A DNA stretch of 64,000 bases from Propionicimonas sp. (GTDB taxonomy: Bacteria; Actinomycetota; Actinomycetes; Propionibacteriales; Propionibacteriaceae): assembly GCA_013791955.1 (NCBI GenBank), contig VMSW01000010.1, positions 62,001 through 126,000 of the forward strand, given 5' to 3'. Every line of letters starts with the position of its first letter. The stretch's first letter is position 1. Made by a program: the position numbers and the translations under genes. Shown here in pieces: positions 1-9,714 of this stretch. Under the pieces are notes generated by a model. It was not told where the DNA came from and searched no databases. It saw only the letters and a list, made by a program, of their open reading frames with translations.

Positions 1-1
1 A

Positions 2-1927
2 GTCACTTTCACCGCCCTCGGGCTCGGGCTGGGGACGGCCGCGCCAGCCCAAGCAGACGAGACGATCAAGCTGAGCCTGGTGATGACTTCACTGACCACC
101 TCGGGCACCAAAGCCGATGATCGGGTCACGGTGAAGTTCACTCTCACCAACACCGACACCGTGCCCGCCTACGGCGTGGTCGCGCACCTGTGGCGCTCGC
201 GGGATCCGATTCGCGATCAAGCCAGCCTGGTTGCGGTGGCTGATGGCCGCTCCACTTGGGGCGGTTGGCCGACCGGCACCTACCTGCAGGTCACCAACTC
301 CATCACCGCTTTCGAGCCGGGGGCCAGTCGGCAGTTCAAGCTGTCGGCGACCTTGTCCCAGCTGGGTTTCGACGCTCGCGGCGCGGTTTACTCCTTCGGG
401 GCCGATGTGGTGGCCACCGCCGATCAGAGCAGCAATAACAGCGTGGTCGCCAAGGTGCGCACCTTCGTCCCGCTGCCGGGCAAGGGCCAGGTGCCGCTGA
501 CTTCAGCCGTGCTGCTCAGCTCAGCCCCGACCAAACTGGCCCCCAGTATTTTCGTCAATGACCAGCTAACCGCCGAACTGACCGGACGCCTTGGCGCGCT
601 GCTCAACGCGGCCGAGACCGGACGCAGCTGGCTGATCGATCCGGCCCTGCTCGACGAAGTGCGCGATCAGGCCGACGGCTACCAGCTCTTCGACGGCACC
701 GCCACCACTGCCGGGGCCGGCCAGCAGGTCGCCGCTGACTGGCTGAGCCGATTCACCAAACTGAACCCTGAACGGGGTGCCCGCACGCTTTTCGGTAACC
801 CCGACACCGATGGTGCTCAAGCGAGCGGCCATCAAGATGTGCTGCCCTGGTCGAAGACGGTCTCGGCCACCGTCGAGGGCATCGGCGGGCTGCCGCTGGT
901 GGTGGTCCCGACTGGCGCGGTGGTGAACACCGCCAGCCTGCCGTTCCTCAAGCAGTCCGGGGCCGACGCCGTACTGGCCACCAATAGTCGAGCGGCTGGC
1001 GCCCTCCAACAGGCTGGCTCAGGCGTGCGGATTCTGGCCGTCCCGCTAGTGCAAGCTGCAGCGGCCTCCACTGACCCGACGGTGGCGATCACCGATCGCC
1101 AACTCGTGCTGGCCCAGACCGTGATCTGTGGCAAGGCCGGCCAAATGCGTCTCCTCACCACTGCAGCGGCCGTGGCCGCCGACGATGCTGCCCGGCCTGG
1201 TTGGGTGACCGACCGTGGCCTGGGCGCACTGCTGGCCAGCTCCCCGTCCCGGAATGCTGAGCTCAGCACCACCAAGATCGATCGGCTCGGCGATGAGCAG
1301 TTCGGCGAACTGGGTCGGCTCTCCAGCGACTTCGCCGCCTACGCCGAGTTGGTGCCCGAATCAGCCTTCACCGCGCAGCGGGAGGCGGCCTACCTGCGCT
1401 CGATCTCGACTTCCTGGATAGCCGATGAGGGGGCCGGTCGTGCCTACACCGACGGCCTGAGCCGACTGATCGGGCGCCCGGCAGTCAGCGAGCGGGTGCA
1501 TCTCAGCGTCAGCCCACGGTTCGTGATGTCGGCCCGCAGCAACCAGTTCCCGGTGACCGTCACCAACCACTCCCTCGAACCGATTCAGGTTCGGGTGGAG
1601 GTGACCACCGACAACCCGCAGCGCCTCGCCGTGCCACCAACCGAGGTGATCACCGTCGATCCGGGCCAAAGCCAGACGGTGAACATCAGACCCGAGGCAA
1701 GCGCGAATGGCCTGATCACCGCCGCGGCCCACCTGACCACGGCCAGTGGGCGCCGAGTGAGCGCGGACGTACCGCTGACCATTGAAGTGACCGAGTTGGG
1801 TATCGTCGCCTGGATCATCGTCGGCGTCTCCGGCGTGGTGCTGGTTGGAGCCACCGCCTGGCGAATCCGTCAGGTCCGCCGGCGTGATAGCCAGACCACC
1901 GAATCGCAGACCGCTAGGGAGTCATGA
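2..1927 (+). CDS. DUF6049 family secreted/membrane-anchored protein (5' end outside window)
   Basis: The reading frame is open to the window edge, so the gene begins upstream. The first visible residues look like the end of a signal peptide (Ala/Gly-rich core ending in AQA before DETIK). About 640 residues are visible. A single hydrophobic segment (VAWIIVGVSGVVLVGATAW) lies roughly 40 residues from the C-terminus, followed by a basic Arg-rich tail, so the bulk should sit outside the membrane with a short cytoplasmic tail. The stop overlaps the murJ start (ATGA), so the two are translationally coupled. A DUF6049 protein directly upstream of MurJ is the standard arrangement in actinobacteria (Rv3909-Rv3910 in Mycobacterium tuberculosis). 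The molecular function is unknown; a cell-wall role is inferred from the neighbour only. Confidence 0.85.
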   Translation, partial: VTFTALGLGLGTAAPAQADETIKLSLVMTSLTTSGTKADDRVTVKFTLTNTDTVPAYGVVAHLWRSRDPIRDQASLVAVADGRSTWGGWPTGTYLQVTNSITAFEPGASRQFKLSATLSQLGFDARGAVYSFGADVVATADQSSNNSVVAKVRTFVPLPGKGQVPLTSAVLLSSAPTKLAPSIFVNDQLTAELTGRLGALLNAAETGRSWLIDPALLDEVRDQADGYQLFDGTATTAGAGQQVAADWLSRFTKLNPERGARTLFGNPDTDGAQASGHQDVLPWSKTVSATVEGIGGLPLVVVPTGAVVNTASLPFLKQSGADAVLATNSRAAGALQQAGSGVRILAVPLVQAAAASTDPTVAITDRQLVLAQTVICGKAGQMRLLTTAAAVAADDAARPGWVTDRGLGALLASSPSRNAELSTTKIDRLGDEQFGELGRLSSDFAAYAELVPESAFTAQREAAYLRSISTSWIADEGAGRAYTDGLSRLIGRPAVSERVHLSVSPRFVMSARSNQFPVTVTNHSLEPIQVRVEVTTDNPQRLAVPPTEVITVDPGQSQTVNIRPEASANGLITAAAHLTTASGRRVSADVPLTIEVTELGIVAWIIVGVSGVVLVGATAWRIRQVRRRDSQTTESQTARES

Positions 1928-4900
1928 GCGAAAGCCCGCAATCGACGTCTATGACTTCGGCCCCGACCGATCCCGGCGGCGGGCGACGACTCCTCAATGC
2001 CACCGCTTTGATGGCCTCTGGCACTGCCATTTCGCGGTTACTCGGCGTGGTGCGCACCATGCTGATCGCGTTCATCCTTGGCAATGCCACGCTGAGGGTA
2101 GACGTGTTCAACGTCGCCATGTTCGTGCCCAACTCGCTCTACATGCTGCTGGCTGGCGGCACCCTCAACAACGTTCTGGTGCCCCAGATCGTCCGGGCGG
2201 TCAAGAACGATGACGACGGCGGCAAAGCGTTCGTTGACCGCATCATCACCGGCTTCCTGCTGATTCTCGGCACCGTCACCGTCATCTTCACCGTCGCCAC
2301 TCCACTGGTAATGAGCGTGTACGCGTCCAGCTGGCAGACCCCGGAACTGGCTGAGCATTGGCGCTCGCTGCTGCTGATGACCTACCTGACGATGCCGCAA
2401 CTGTTCTTCTTCGGGGTGTTCTTCCTCATCGGCCAGGTGCTCAACGCCACCGAGAAGTTCGGCCCGATGATGTGGGCCCCGATTCTCAACAACGTGGTGT
2501 CAATCTCGGTCTTCAGCCTCTACCTGTGGATCTGGGGCACCCAAACCACCCCGTATCTCGCTTTCACCGATCAGCAGGTGTGGCTGCTTGGGGTGGGTTC
2601 GACCCTCGGCATCGTGGTGCAGACCCTGGCGCTGATTCCTTACCTGCGCCGGGTTGGCTTCGCCTACCGTCCCCGGTTCGATCTGAAGGGCACCGGCCTG
2701 GGCCGCACGTTCCAGGTGGCCAAATGGATGGTCGGCTTTGTGGCCCTGACCTCATTGGCGCAGGTGGTCGTGACCAACCTGGCCACCAGCGCAGCTTCCA
2801 CCGGTGCGGCTATCGGCCAAGCCGGGGCTGGGGTGACGGCCTATCAGAACGCATACCTCATCTGGATCCTGCCGCACTCACTGCTGACGATTTCGCTGGC
2901 CACCGCGATGCTACCGATGGCCTCTAAATACGCCGTCGCCGGCGACCGCGTTGGGGTGCGGGTCGAAACTGAGCGCGCCTTGCGCCTGGCCCTGACCTTC
3001 CTGGTGCCGGCCTCGGTGGCCTTCATCGTCCTGGCCGACCCGATCGCCCGGCTCATCTTCGGCAACGGCACCGGCGCGAGTGACTACTACTTCGTGGCGT
3101 GGGCGTTGGCTGGCTTCGGCATCGGCCTAGTGCCCTACACGATCCAATACCTCTACCTGCGAGCCTTCTTCGCCCTCGACAACACCAAGACCCCCTTCCT
3201 GCTGCAGATCGCCATCAGCGGCGCGAATGCCGCCTTGGCGATCATGCTGGTGATGGCCTGGGACAGCCCGTCCACCGTCGCTGCCCGACTTGGGCTGGCC
3301 TATGCCCTGTCGTACTTCCTGGGCGCCTTCCTCACGCACCTGGCGTTGAAGAAGCGACTGCCAGATCTGGCCGGGGCCACGATTCTGAATCACATCCTCA
3401 AACTGCTCGCCCCGGCGGTAGTGGCCGTCGCGCTGGCTTGGGTGATCACTTGGCTGTTCGCGACCAACACCAATGCCGGGCTGCGATTGGTCGGCTTCGC
3501 CCTGGCCGGGGTAGTCGCCCTGTTGGCGTTTTTCTTCATCGCCAAGCGGATGGGCATTCCAGAAGCAGCCGCGCTATTCGACATTCTGCGTCGGCGCGGC
3601 CGCGACGATGGCGAGGCGGACGCGACCGAAGCCATCGTGGGCTCGCAGTCCACTGACCCAGCCGGTGAGGCCATCGACTCCGGTGAGATCGCCCTGGACC
3701 AGACCAACTCGGACCCAGACGGCACCGGGGTGTTCGTGGCGGTGAGCATCAGCGACCCACTCGACTACCCCGACCCGGCCAATGCCCCGGTGGTCGGTCT
3801 GGTGCTGGCCGATCGCTATGAGTTGGCCGAGCAGTTGGCCGTCCACGAAGGCACCCAAACCTGGCGGGCCACTGATCCAGTGCTCGGCCGTCCGGTGCTG
3901 GTGCACCTGTTGGCCGAGGACGACGCCCGCACTGCCCGGGTGCTCGCCGCAGCCCGATCGGCGGCTGTGACCACCGACTCCAGATTCCTGCGGGTGCTCG
4001 ATGTAGTCGAGGCCAACGATGGCGTCAATGCCTACCTGGTCTATGAGTACGAGGCTGGCCAGACTCTGGAGAAGCTGCTGCGCAGCGGGCCACTGACCTC
4101 GGTGGAGACCGCCTGGTTGGTGCGCGAGGTAGCCGATGCCCTGGCTCCGCTGCACGCCCAGGGTCACTTCCATCAACACCTCAACCCGGCCACGGTGCTG
4201 ATTACCGCCAACGGGAACCTGAAGCTACTCGGCTTCGAAGTGGACGCCGCCATGCACTCCGACGGCCGCGCCGCCGCGGCGAGCACCGCCACCGACGTGC
4301 AGGCCATGGCTGATCTGCTGTACGCCTGCCTGGTGGCCCATTGGCCACATGGCGAGCGGTTCGGGCTGCCGTCCGCGCCCGAAGAGGCGGGTCGCGCCTT
4401 GACTCCCAGCCGGGTGCGTGGCGGCGTCGCGCCGGCACTGGATCAGGTCTACGAGCGGATTCGTTCCCAGGGCACACCGGGGCGCGCCTCCAGGCTGTTC
4501 ACTGCCCAGGCAATTGCCGCTGAGCTGTCGATGGTGCTCGGGCCAGCCAACGCGGTCAGCGATCTGCGTTCCCGCCTGAACCGTCCTGAGGCCGAGGTGG
4601 CCGAATCCATGGTTGGCTCTGCGGCTAGTCCGCCGGTGCCAACCCCAGCGGCCCACCACGTCTTCGTCAGCGGGCGCTTGCCAGCTGACTCCCCCGAGGG
4701 CGACGCCGAAGATCAGGCCTTCGTCGACTCGATGCTTGCCCGCTCCGACAACTTCACCCCGATTCCCCCACCTGGCTCAGCTGCCAACCGCTCGGCCCGC
4801 AACGTCCCGCTGATGCTGCTGTCGGCCTTGGTGGTCGCCGCCGTCGGTATCGGCGCGGCCGGGGTACAGACTCTGAACCCGGCCGATCCGGACGCCCTGG

Positions 4901-5355
4901 CTGTGCTGGCCATCGCCAAGGCCGACGATTTCGATCCCAAGGTAGACGGCGGCAGTGGTGGGGAGAACTCCACCAAGGTGGTGCTGGCTGTTGACGGGAA
5001 CCTCCAGACTGCCTGGACCACCGACTCCTACCGCACCTCGAAGTTCGCCAACAAGCCAGGGGTTGGCTTGTTGCTCGATCTGGGCGGGGTACGCCAGATC
5101 AACACCGTGAAGGTGCATCTGGTCGGGCGCGGCACTGACCTGGAGCTTCGGGTGCCGGTGGGCAACTCCGCCTCGACCAAGACGGTCGAAAGCTGGCGGG
5201 TGGTCGCTGCGACCAAGAACGCCGCCGAGGCGGCCGAGTTCAGCTTCACCGATCTGCGGTCGCGCTACGTGCTGGTCTACCTCACCGCCCTGCCGGCGGT
5301 TGGCGATGGCAAGTTCAGTGGCGGTATCGCCGAAGTGGTGCTGAGCGGCAGCTGA
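1924..5355 (+). CDS. murJ: Lipid II flippase MurJ with C-terminal pseudokinase and discoidin-like domain
   Basis: 1143 residues, about twice a simple MurJ. Residues 1 to about 545 are the polytopic MOP-superfamily flippase that moves lipid II across the membrane for peptidoglycan synthesis. An acidic linker leads to a protein-kinase-like fold from about residue 620 to 870. Its catalytic loop reads HQHLNPATV (near residue 750) instead of HRDxKxxN and the DFG site reads GFE (near 770), so it lacks the catalytic and metal-binding Asp residues: a pseudokinase. A transmembrane segment near 960 and an extracellular discoidin-like module from about 1018 follow. This is the architecture of mycobacterial MviN (Rv3910), whose pseudokinase recruits a forkhead-associated protein after PknB phosphorylation; the same regulation is inferred here. 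Start is the ATG overlapping the upstream stop. Confidence 0.93.
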   Translation: MSESPQSTSMTSAPTDPGGGRRLLNATALMASGTAISRLLGVVRTMLIAFILGNATLRVDVFNVAMFVPNSLYMLLAGGTLNNVLVPQIVRAVKNDDDGGKAFVDRIITGFLLILGTVTVIFTVATPLVMSVYASSWQTPELAEHWRSLLLMTYLTMPQLFFFGVFFLIGQVLNATEKFGPMMWAPILNNVVSISVFSLYLWIWGTQTTPYLAFTDQQVWLLGVGSTLGIVVQTLALIPYLRRVGFAYRPRFDLKGTGLGRTFQVAKWMVGFVALTSLAQVVVTNLATSAASTGAAIGQAGAGVTAYQNAYLIWILPHSLLTISLATAMLPMASKYAVAGDRVGVRVETERALRLALTFLVPASVAFIVLADPIARLIFGNGTGASDYYFVAWALAGFGIGLVPYTIQYLYLRAFFALDNTKTPFLLQIAISGANAALAIMLVMAWDSPSTVAARLGLAYALSYFLGAFLTHLALKKRLPDLAGATILNHILKLLAPAVVAVALAWVITWLFATNTNAGLRLVGFALAGVVALLAFFFIAKRMGIPEAAALFDILRRRGRDDGEADATEAIVGSQSTDPAGEAIDSGEIALDQTNSDPDGTGVFVAVSISDPLDYPDPANAPVVGLVLADRYELAEQLAVHEGTQTWRATDPVLGRPVLVHLLAEDDARTARVLAAARSAAVTTDSRFLRVLDVVEANDGVNAYLVYEYEAGQTLEKLLRSGPLTSVETAWLVREVADALAPLHAQGHFHQHLNPATVLITANGNLKLLGFEVDAAMHSDGRAAAASTATDVQAMADLLYACLVAHWPHGERFGLPSAPEEAGRALTPSRVRGGVAPALDQVYERIRSQGTPGRASRLFTAQAIAAELSMVLGPANAVSDLRSRLNRPEAEVAESMVGSAASPPVPTPAAHHVFVSGRLPADSPEGDAEDQAFVDSMLARSDNFTPIPPPGSAANRSARNVPLMLLSALVVAAVGIGAAGVQTLNPADPDALAVLAIAKADDFDPKVDGGSGGENSTKVVLAVDGNLQTAWTTDSYRTSKFANKPGVGLLLDLGGVRQINTVKVHLVGRGTDLELRVPVGNSASTKTVESWRVVAATKNAAEAAEFSFTDLRSRYVLVYLTALPAVGDGKFSGGIAEVVLSGS

Positions 5356-5379
5356 CCAGCCGACGGTTAGCCCCCACAA

Positions 5380-5532
5380 CTCACGGGGACGGTTCCTCCG
5401 CGCAGCTCACGGGGACGGTTCCTCCGCGCAGCTCACGGGGACGGTTCCTCCGCGCAGCACCAAGTGGAACCGTCCCCAACTAGCGCGGCGCACGGGGTCC
5501 GTCCCCATGAGCTGCTCATTGGAACCGTCCCC
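5380..5532. repeat. Tandem 26-bp repeats with GGGGACGGTTCC core plus inverted copies
   Basis: Three perfect head-to-tail 26-bp units occupy 5380-5405, 5406-5431 and 5432-5457, each carrying GGGGACGGTTCC. The reverse complement GGAACCGTCCCC follows at 5466-5477 and 5521-5532, and a degenerate copy lies near 5495-5506. Direct and inverted cores could fold into long hairpins. The block fills the space between the convergent murJ and glpK genes. Cores of this type resemble REP-like palindromes; no transposase gene is present here. Confidence 0.8.
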
Positions 5533-5572
5533 GAACCAGGCTGGAATCAGGCATCAGCTAGGCCCCGGAAAC

Positions 5573-5607
5573 CAGCAGTGCCGCCGGTCTCCCCGACGGC
5601 ACTGCTG
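5573..5607 (-). terminator. Hairpin terminator after glpFK
   Basis: An 11-bp perfect stem (CAGCAGTGCCG paired with CGGCACTGCTG) with a 13-nt loop lies 19 bp beyond the glpK stop codon on the leftward strand. There is no clear T-run, as is common in high-G+C bacteria. Confidence 0.65.
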
Positions 5608-5626
5608 CGTTAGTTGACGCGGTGGG

Positions 5627-7144
5627 TCACTCGACGACGTCGGCGTCCACCCAGTCGAAGGTCTTGGTGACGGCCTTCTTCCAGTTGCGGTAGAGGCGGT
5701 TGCGCTCGTCCTGCTCAGCAGTCGGAGTCCAACGCTTGTCCTCGGCCCAGTTGTTGATGACGTCCTGCTCGCCCTGCCAGTAGCCGGTCGCGATGCCAGC
5801 GGCGTAGGCAGCGCCCAGCGCCGTGGTCTCGGCAACCACCGGACGTACCACCGGCACGCCCAGCTGATTGGCCTGGAACTGCATCAGGGTCTCGTTGGCG
5901 ATCATGCCGCCGTCGACCTTGAGCTCGGTCAGGTTCACCCCGGAGTCGGCGTTCATGGCATCCAGCACCTCACGGGTCTGGAAGGCGGTGGCCTCCAGCA
6001 CGGCGCGGGCGATATGGCCACGATTGACGTAGCGGGTCAGACCGACGATCGCGCCGCGGGCATCAGCTCGCCAGTACGGTGCGAACAGGCCCGAGAAGGC
6101 TGGCACGAAGTAGACCCCGCCGTTGTCGTCGACGGTCTGGGCCAGTTCCTCAACCTCAGGAGCCGAGGAGAACATCTTCAGGTTGTCGCGCAGCCACTGC
6201 ACCAGCGAACCGGTTACTGCGATCGAACCCTCCAGGGCGTAGACGGCCTTGCGGTCACCGATCTTGTAGCAGACGGTGGTCAACAGACCGTTCTTGCTCG
6301 GCACTGGCTCTTCACCGGTGTTCATCAGCATGAAGTTGCCGGTGCCATAGGTGTTCTTGGCCATGCCGATTTCGAAGCAGGCCTGGCCGAAGGTGGCCGC
6401 CTGCTGGTCGCCCAAGTCGCCAGCGACCGGGACGCCACCGAGCAGGCCCTCTTCACGTCCATAGCCGTAGACCTCGGCCGAGGACTTGATCGCGGGCAGC
6501 ATGCTCATCGGAATGGTCATGTCAGCGGCGATCTCGGGATCCCAAGACAGGGTCTTCAGATCCATCAGCATGGTGCGCGAGGCGTTGGTCACGTCGGTGA
6601 CGTGCACGCCACCATCCACACCACCGGTCAGGTTCCAGATGACCCAGCTGTCCATGTTGCCCATGACCAGCTTGCCGGCCTCGGCAGCGGCGCGGGCGCC
6701 CTCGACATTGTCGAGAATCCACTTCACCTTCGGGCCGGAGAAGTAGGTGGCCAGCGGCAGGCCGACCCGGCTCTTGTACTTGTCCTGATCGCCACCGCCG
6801 AGCTCTTCGACGATCTTGCCGGTGCGAGTGTCCTGCCAGACGATCGCGTTGTAGACCGGCAGGCCGGTCTCCTTGTTCCACACCACAGTGGTCTCACGCT
6901 GGTTGGTGATACCGACTGCCTGGATGTTGTCCTTGTTCAGACTCGCCTTGGCCAGTGCCTCGGCGACGACCTCACGTACCGCGTCCCAGACCTCTACCGG
7001 GTTGTGCTCAACCCAGCCGGCCCTCGGGAAGATCTGTTCGTGCTCCTTCTGGCCCACCGAGACGATGCGTCCCTCGTGGTTGAAGATGATTGCCCGGGAG
7101 CTGGTCGTCCCCTGATCGATCGCGAGGATGTACTTGTCAACCAT
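5627..7144 (-). CDS. glpK: Glycerol kinase
   Basis: 505-residue FGGY-family kinase that phosphorylates glycerol to sn-glycerol-3-phosphate in the cytoplasm. The N-terminal phosphate-binding motif [10 protein letters not shown] and the GWVEHNP motif typical of GlpK are visible, and the length matches the family (about 500). I place the start at the ATG of MVDKYIL because GGAAGGAA sits just upstream; an in-frame ATG six codons earlier has no such site. It lies downstream of glpF in the same direction, so uptake and phosphorylation are probably co-expressed. The product G3P is the substrate of the glpABC dehydrogenase encoded at 9.7-13.8 kb. Confidence 0.97.
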   Translation of the reverse strand: MVDKYILAIDQGTTSSRAIIFNHEGRIVSVGQKEHEQIFPRAGWVEHNPVEVWDAVREVVAEALAKASLNKDNIQAVGITNQRETTVVWNKETGLPVYNAIVWQDTRTGKIVEELGGGDQDKYKSRVGLPLATYFSGPKVKWILDNVEGARAAAEAGKLVMGNMDSWVIWNLTGGVDGGVHVTDVTNASRTMLMDLKTLSWDPEIAADMTIPMSMLPAIKSSAEVYGYGREEGLLGGVPVAGDLGDQQAATFGQACFEIGMAKNTYGTGNFMLMNTGEEPVPSKNGLLTTVCYKIGDRKAVYALEGSIAVTGSLVQWLRDNLKMFSSAPEVEELAQTVDDNGGVYFVPAFSGLFAPYWRADARGAIVGLTRYVNRGHIARAVLEATAFQTREVLDAMNADSGVNLTELKVDGGMIANETLMQFQANQLGVPVVRPVVAETTALGAAYAAGIATGYWQGEQDVINNWAEDKRWTPTAEQDERNRLYRNWKKAVTKTFDWVDADVVE

Positions 7145-7282
7145 GGAAAGTTCCTTCCACATCTTTGTCGAACTGAAAGTTGGTGGAGGCGGTCGGCACT
7201 GACCGACGTCTCCCTGATTGGGTTGGGGCGGGTGGTACCAGGTGGGTGAGATGGGATCCAGAGCTCACCCACCCGGCGGGAT

Positions 7283-8017
7283 TCACATGACGGGCAGCAG
7301 GTAACCGGCCAACAGGCCAGCCAGGACGCCACCGATGATCGGGCCGACCACCGGAACCCAGGAGTAGCTCCAGTCCGAATCGCCCTTGCCCTTGATCGGG
7401 AGGACGGCATGCGCAATGCGCGGGCCGAGGTCACGAGCAGGGTTGATGGCGTATCCGGTAGGACCACCGAGGGAGGCGCCGATGCCGACAACCAGCAGGG
7501 CAACGCCCAAGGCGCTTAGCCAACCAAGGTCAACCGACTTCCACGAACCGGCCGCGATGATCACGAACACCAGCACGAAGGTGCCGATGGCCTCAGTCGC
7601 GAGGTTCCAGCCGTAGTTACGGATGGCCGGACCGGTGGAGAACACGCCCAGCTTGGTGGCCGGGTCGGGCTCCTCGTCGAAGTGCTGCTTGTAGGCAACC
7701 CAGGCCAGGACGGCACCGATGAAGGCACCAATCAGCTGAGCGATCAGGTAGACACCCACCTTGGCCCAGTCAACCGCTTCGCCCTTGGCGATGCTCTGAG
7801 CTGCCAGGCCCAGAGTGACGGCTGGATTGATATGAGCGCCCGATGCCTGGGAGACGAGAACGCCGGCGAAGACCGCAAGGCCCCAGCCGAAGTTCACGAA
7901 CAGGAACCCGGTGCCATTGCCTTTCGACTTCGTCAACGCAGTGTTGGCCACGACGCCAGCACCCAGGAGGAGCAGCATCGCTGTGCCGACTACCTCAGAG
8001 AGGAATAGAGCTCCCAC
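7283..8017 (-). CDS. glpF: Glycerol uptake facilitator (aquaglyceroporin)
   Basis: 244-residue MIP-family channel with six predicted membrane spans and the two half-helix signatures, HINPAVT in the first half and INPARD in the second. The Asp after the second NPAR is the residue that distinguishes glycerol facilitators from strict water channels. It starts with GTG; the Shine-Dalgarno is weak (GAGTAAGAA). It is the promoter-proximal gene of a glpF-glpK unit with about 140 bp between the two genes. It admits glycerol by facilitated diffusion, trapped by GlpK. Confidence 0.95.
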   Translation of the reverse strand: MGALFLSEVVGTAMLLLLGAGVVANTALTKSKGNGTGFLFVNFGWGLAVFAGVLVSQASGAHINPAVTLGLAAQSIAKGEAVDWAKVGVYLIAQLIGAFIGAVLAWVAYKQHFDEEPDPATKLGVFSTGPAIRNYGWNLATEAIGTFVLVFVIIAAGSWKSVDLGWLSALGVALLVVGIGASLGGPTGYAINPARDLGPRIAHAVLPIKGKGDSDWSYSWVPVVGPIIGGVLAGLLAGYLLPVM

Positions 8018-8544
8018 TTCTTACTCACTTTCCGACACCGTGGTGTCAGCTTGGGCGTCCGCCATGGACGCGTCTTTGAATCTGGTCCCCAAACTGGGGA
8101 GGTGTAAACAACCTTGAGATGTGGGCAGGCTCACCGGAACTCGCGTAGGGCTGAGCCCCACGTCCGTCCGAGGTGGTGGGAGGACGTACCCCGAGGCCAA
8201 CCGGCCCCAAGGCGCGGGTTCCGGTAGTCATTGCCGACACCGACCGCTTCACTGCGGTCAGTCGGCTGCTGGACCAAGCGAACACATCTCCCGACTCCAG
8301 GGTCCAGTTCCGGAGTTGGGACGAAGGCCGAGCCGCCAAGTGAGCGGACCGGATCACCGGAGCCGAGGGAAGGGGGTTCGCAGGAGAAGACCACTGTCGC
8401 GGTCATGCTCATGAGGACTCCCTTGCCACTCGAACACTGCGTTGTGTGGAACACCGAGCGCGGTCCCACCGATGGCTTCATCTTGCTAACCCATGAACGC
8501 ATGCGCTAGACCGGTGCACGAACGTGCAACGGGAGGATGGCGAG
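8018..8544. other. Intergenic region between divergent glpF and SorC-type regulator
   Basis: About 527 bp with no gene I can support. Overlapping open frames exist on both strands, but none has family features or a good ribosome-binding site. A 5-bp-arm palindrome TCCCCAAACTGGGGA lies at 8086-8100, about 70 bp upstream of glpF, and could be an operator or the apex of a small hairpin. Because the two flanking genes are transcribed away from each other, both promoters should lie here. Confidence 0.5.
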
Positions 8545-9501
8545 ATGAACGACCGCTACGAGGAGATGTACCAAGCCGCCTCGCGCTACTACATCCAGGG
8601 CGAGACCATGGAAAGCATCGCACGACAGCTGAAGCTTTCCCGCTCCTCGGTCTCGCGCCTGCTGAAGGACGCCCGCGACTCAGGTTTAGTGCGCATAAGC
8701 CTCGCCGATCACCAGGGCTCGGCCTCACCGATGGCGGCGACGCTGGCTCAAATCTTTGGTGTTCGGGTGCACATGGTCTCGGTGCGCGAGAACGCGAACG
8801 AGGCCGCGCGCTTCGAGCAGGTGGCCCGGCTAGCCGGAAAATTGCTCACTGAGATGGTGGACGATCACCAGCTCATCGGCGTGGCTTGGGGCGTGACGTT
8901 GTCGCACATCGTCAAACACCTGGGCCGTCGGCCGCTGGTGGACGCCACCGTGGTGCAGATCAATGGCGGAGCCAACCAGCGCGGATCGGGAATCCCCTAC
9001 ATCGGCGAGATCCTGCAAGCCTTCGGCGAAGCATTCGACGCCCGGGTGGTGCTATTCCCGGTGCCGGCCTTCTTCGACTTCGCCGCCACCAAGGACGCGA
9101 TGTGGCGGGAACGCTCGGTGCGCAACGTGCTGCGTTTGCACGACAACCTCGATCTGGCGGTCTTTGGGGTGGGGTGCCTGCAGGGTCGCGTTCCGTCCCA
9201 CGTCTACACCGCCGGTTACCTGGACGAAACCGACATGGCCCACCTGTCCGCCGACGGCGTCGTCGGCGACGTGTGCACGGTGCTGTTGCGAGAGGACGGC
9301 ACCTATGCCGACATTCCGCACAACGCCCGAGCCACCGGCCTCACTCCGGCGGAGCTGCAACGCATCAACCGACGGATCTGTGTGGTCGCCGACCCATCGC
9401 GGGCGGCAGCGGTCGTCGGTGCCCTGCGATCAGGCGCGGCGACTGACCTGGTGCTCGATGAGGGCACCGCTCGGGCGGTGCTGGATCGGCTGCGGGTCTG
9501 A
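8545..9501 (+). CDS. SorC/DeoR-type sugar-phosphate-responsive transcriptional regulator
   Basis: 318 residues from the ATG at 8545, which has GGGAGG eight bases upstream; an in-frame GTG seven codons earlier lacks a better site. The N-terminus carries a helix-turn-helix (YYIQGETMESIARQLKLSRS) followed by the SSVSRLLKDARDSGLVRI recognition region. The remainder is the SorC-type effector domain, related to sugar isomerases and normally binding phosphorylated sugars. It stands between glpF-glpK and glpABC, so it most likely controls the glycerol genes in response to glycerol-3-phosphate or dihydroxyacetone phosphate. This takes the place of the more usual GlpR or GlpP, and the ligand assignment is inference. 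Confidence 0.85.
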   Translation: MNDRYEEMYQAASRYYIQGETMESIARQLKLSRSSVSRLLKDARDSGLVRISLADHQGSASPMAATLAQIFGVRVHMVSVRENANEAARFEQVARLAGKLLTEMVDDHQLIGVAWGVTLSHIVKHLGRRPLVDATVVQINGGANQRGSGIPYIGEILQAFGEAFDARVVLFPVPAFFDFAATKDAMWRERSVRNVLRLHDNLDLAVFGVGCLQGRVPSHVYTAGYLDETDMAHLSADGVVGDVCTVLLREDGTYADIPHNARATGLTPAELQRINRRICVVADPSRAAAVVGALRSGAATDLVLDEGTARAVLDRLRV

Positions 9502-9632
9502 GCCGAATCCGGGGCAAAGACCGCAATTCGGCGGCGCGGGCCGATTTCTCACCGGCAGCGTCCTAGCTTGCACGTCTGCTCCACCTAAGGTTCGACCGAT
9601 GGGCATCCGAACCGAGGCTGCTTAGGCTGATG

Positions 9633-9654
9633 GCGAACGGCGGACATCGTTCGC
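9633..9654. promoter_or_regulatory. Inverted repeat upstream of glpA, candidate operator
   Basis: GCGAACG and CGTTCGC are 7-bp perfect arms separated by 8 bp, 60 bp before the glpA start. The position suits an operator for the adjacent SorC-type regulator, but I found no second full copy upstream of glpF, so the assignment is tentative. Confidence 0.35.
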
Positions 9655-9714
9655 GATGCCTAGGGTCAGCGTCGAACCCCGGGTTCGCTCCGTCGGATCA
9701 GATCGGAGGAACGG

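Noticed and set aside
5380..5532. Possible CRISPR array in the murJ-glpK gap
   Set aside because: The repeats are directly adjacent, with no spacers, have inverted copies, and no cas genes are present in the window.
8131..8509. Overlapping short frames on both strands in the glpF-regulator gap
   Set aside because: No recognisable domain, no good ribosome-binding site, and both strands are equally open.
9502..9532. Hairpin GCCGAAT/ATTCGGC after the SorC-type regulator gene as a terminator
   Set aside because: The stem is only 7 bp with a 17-nt loop and no T-run; too weak to call.
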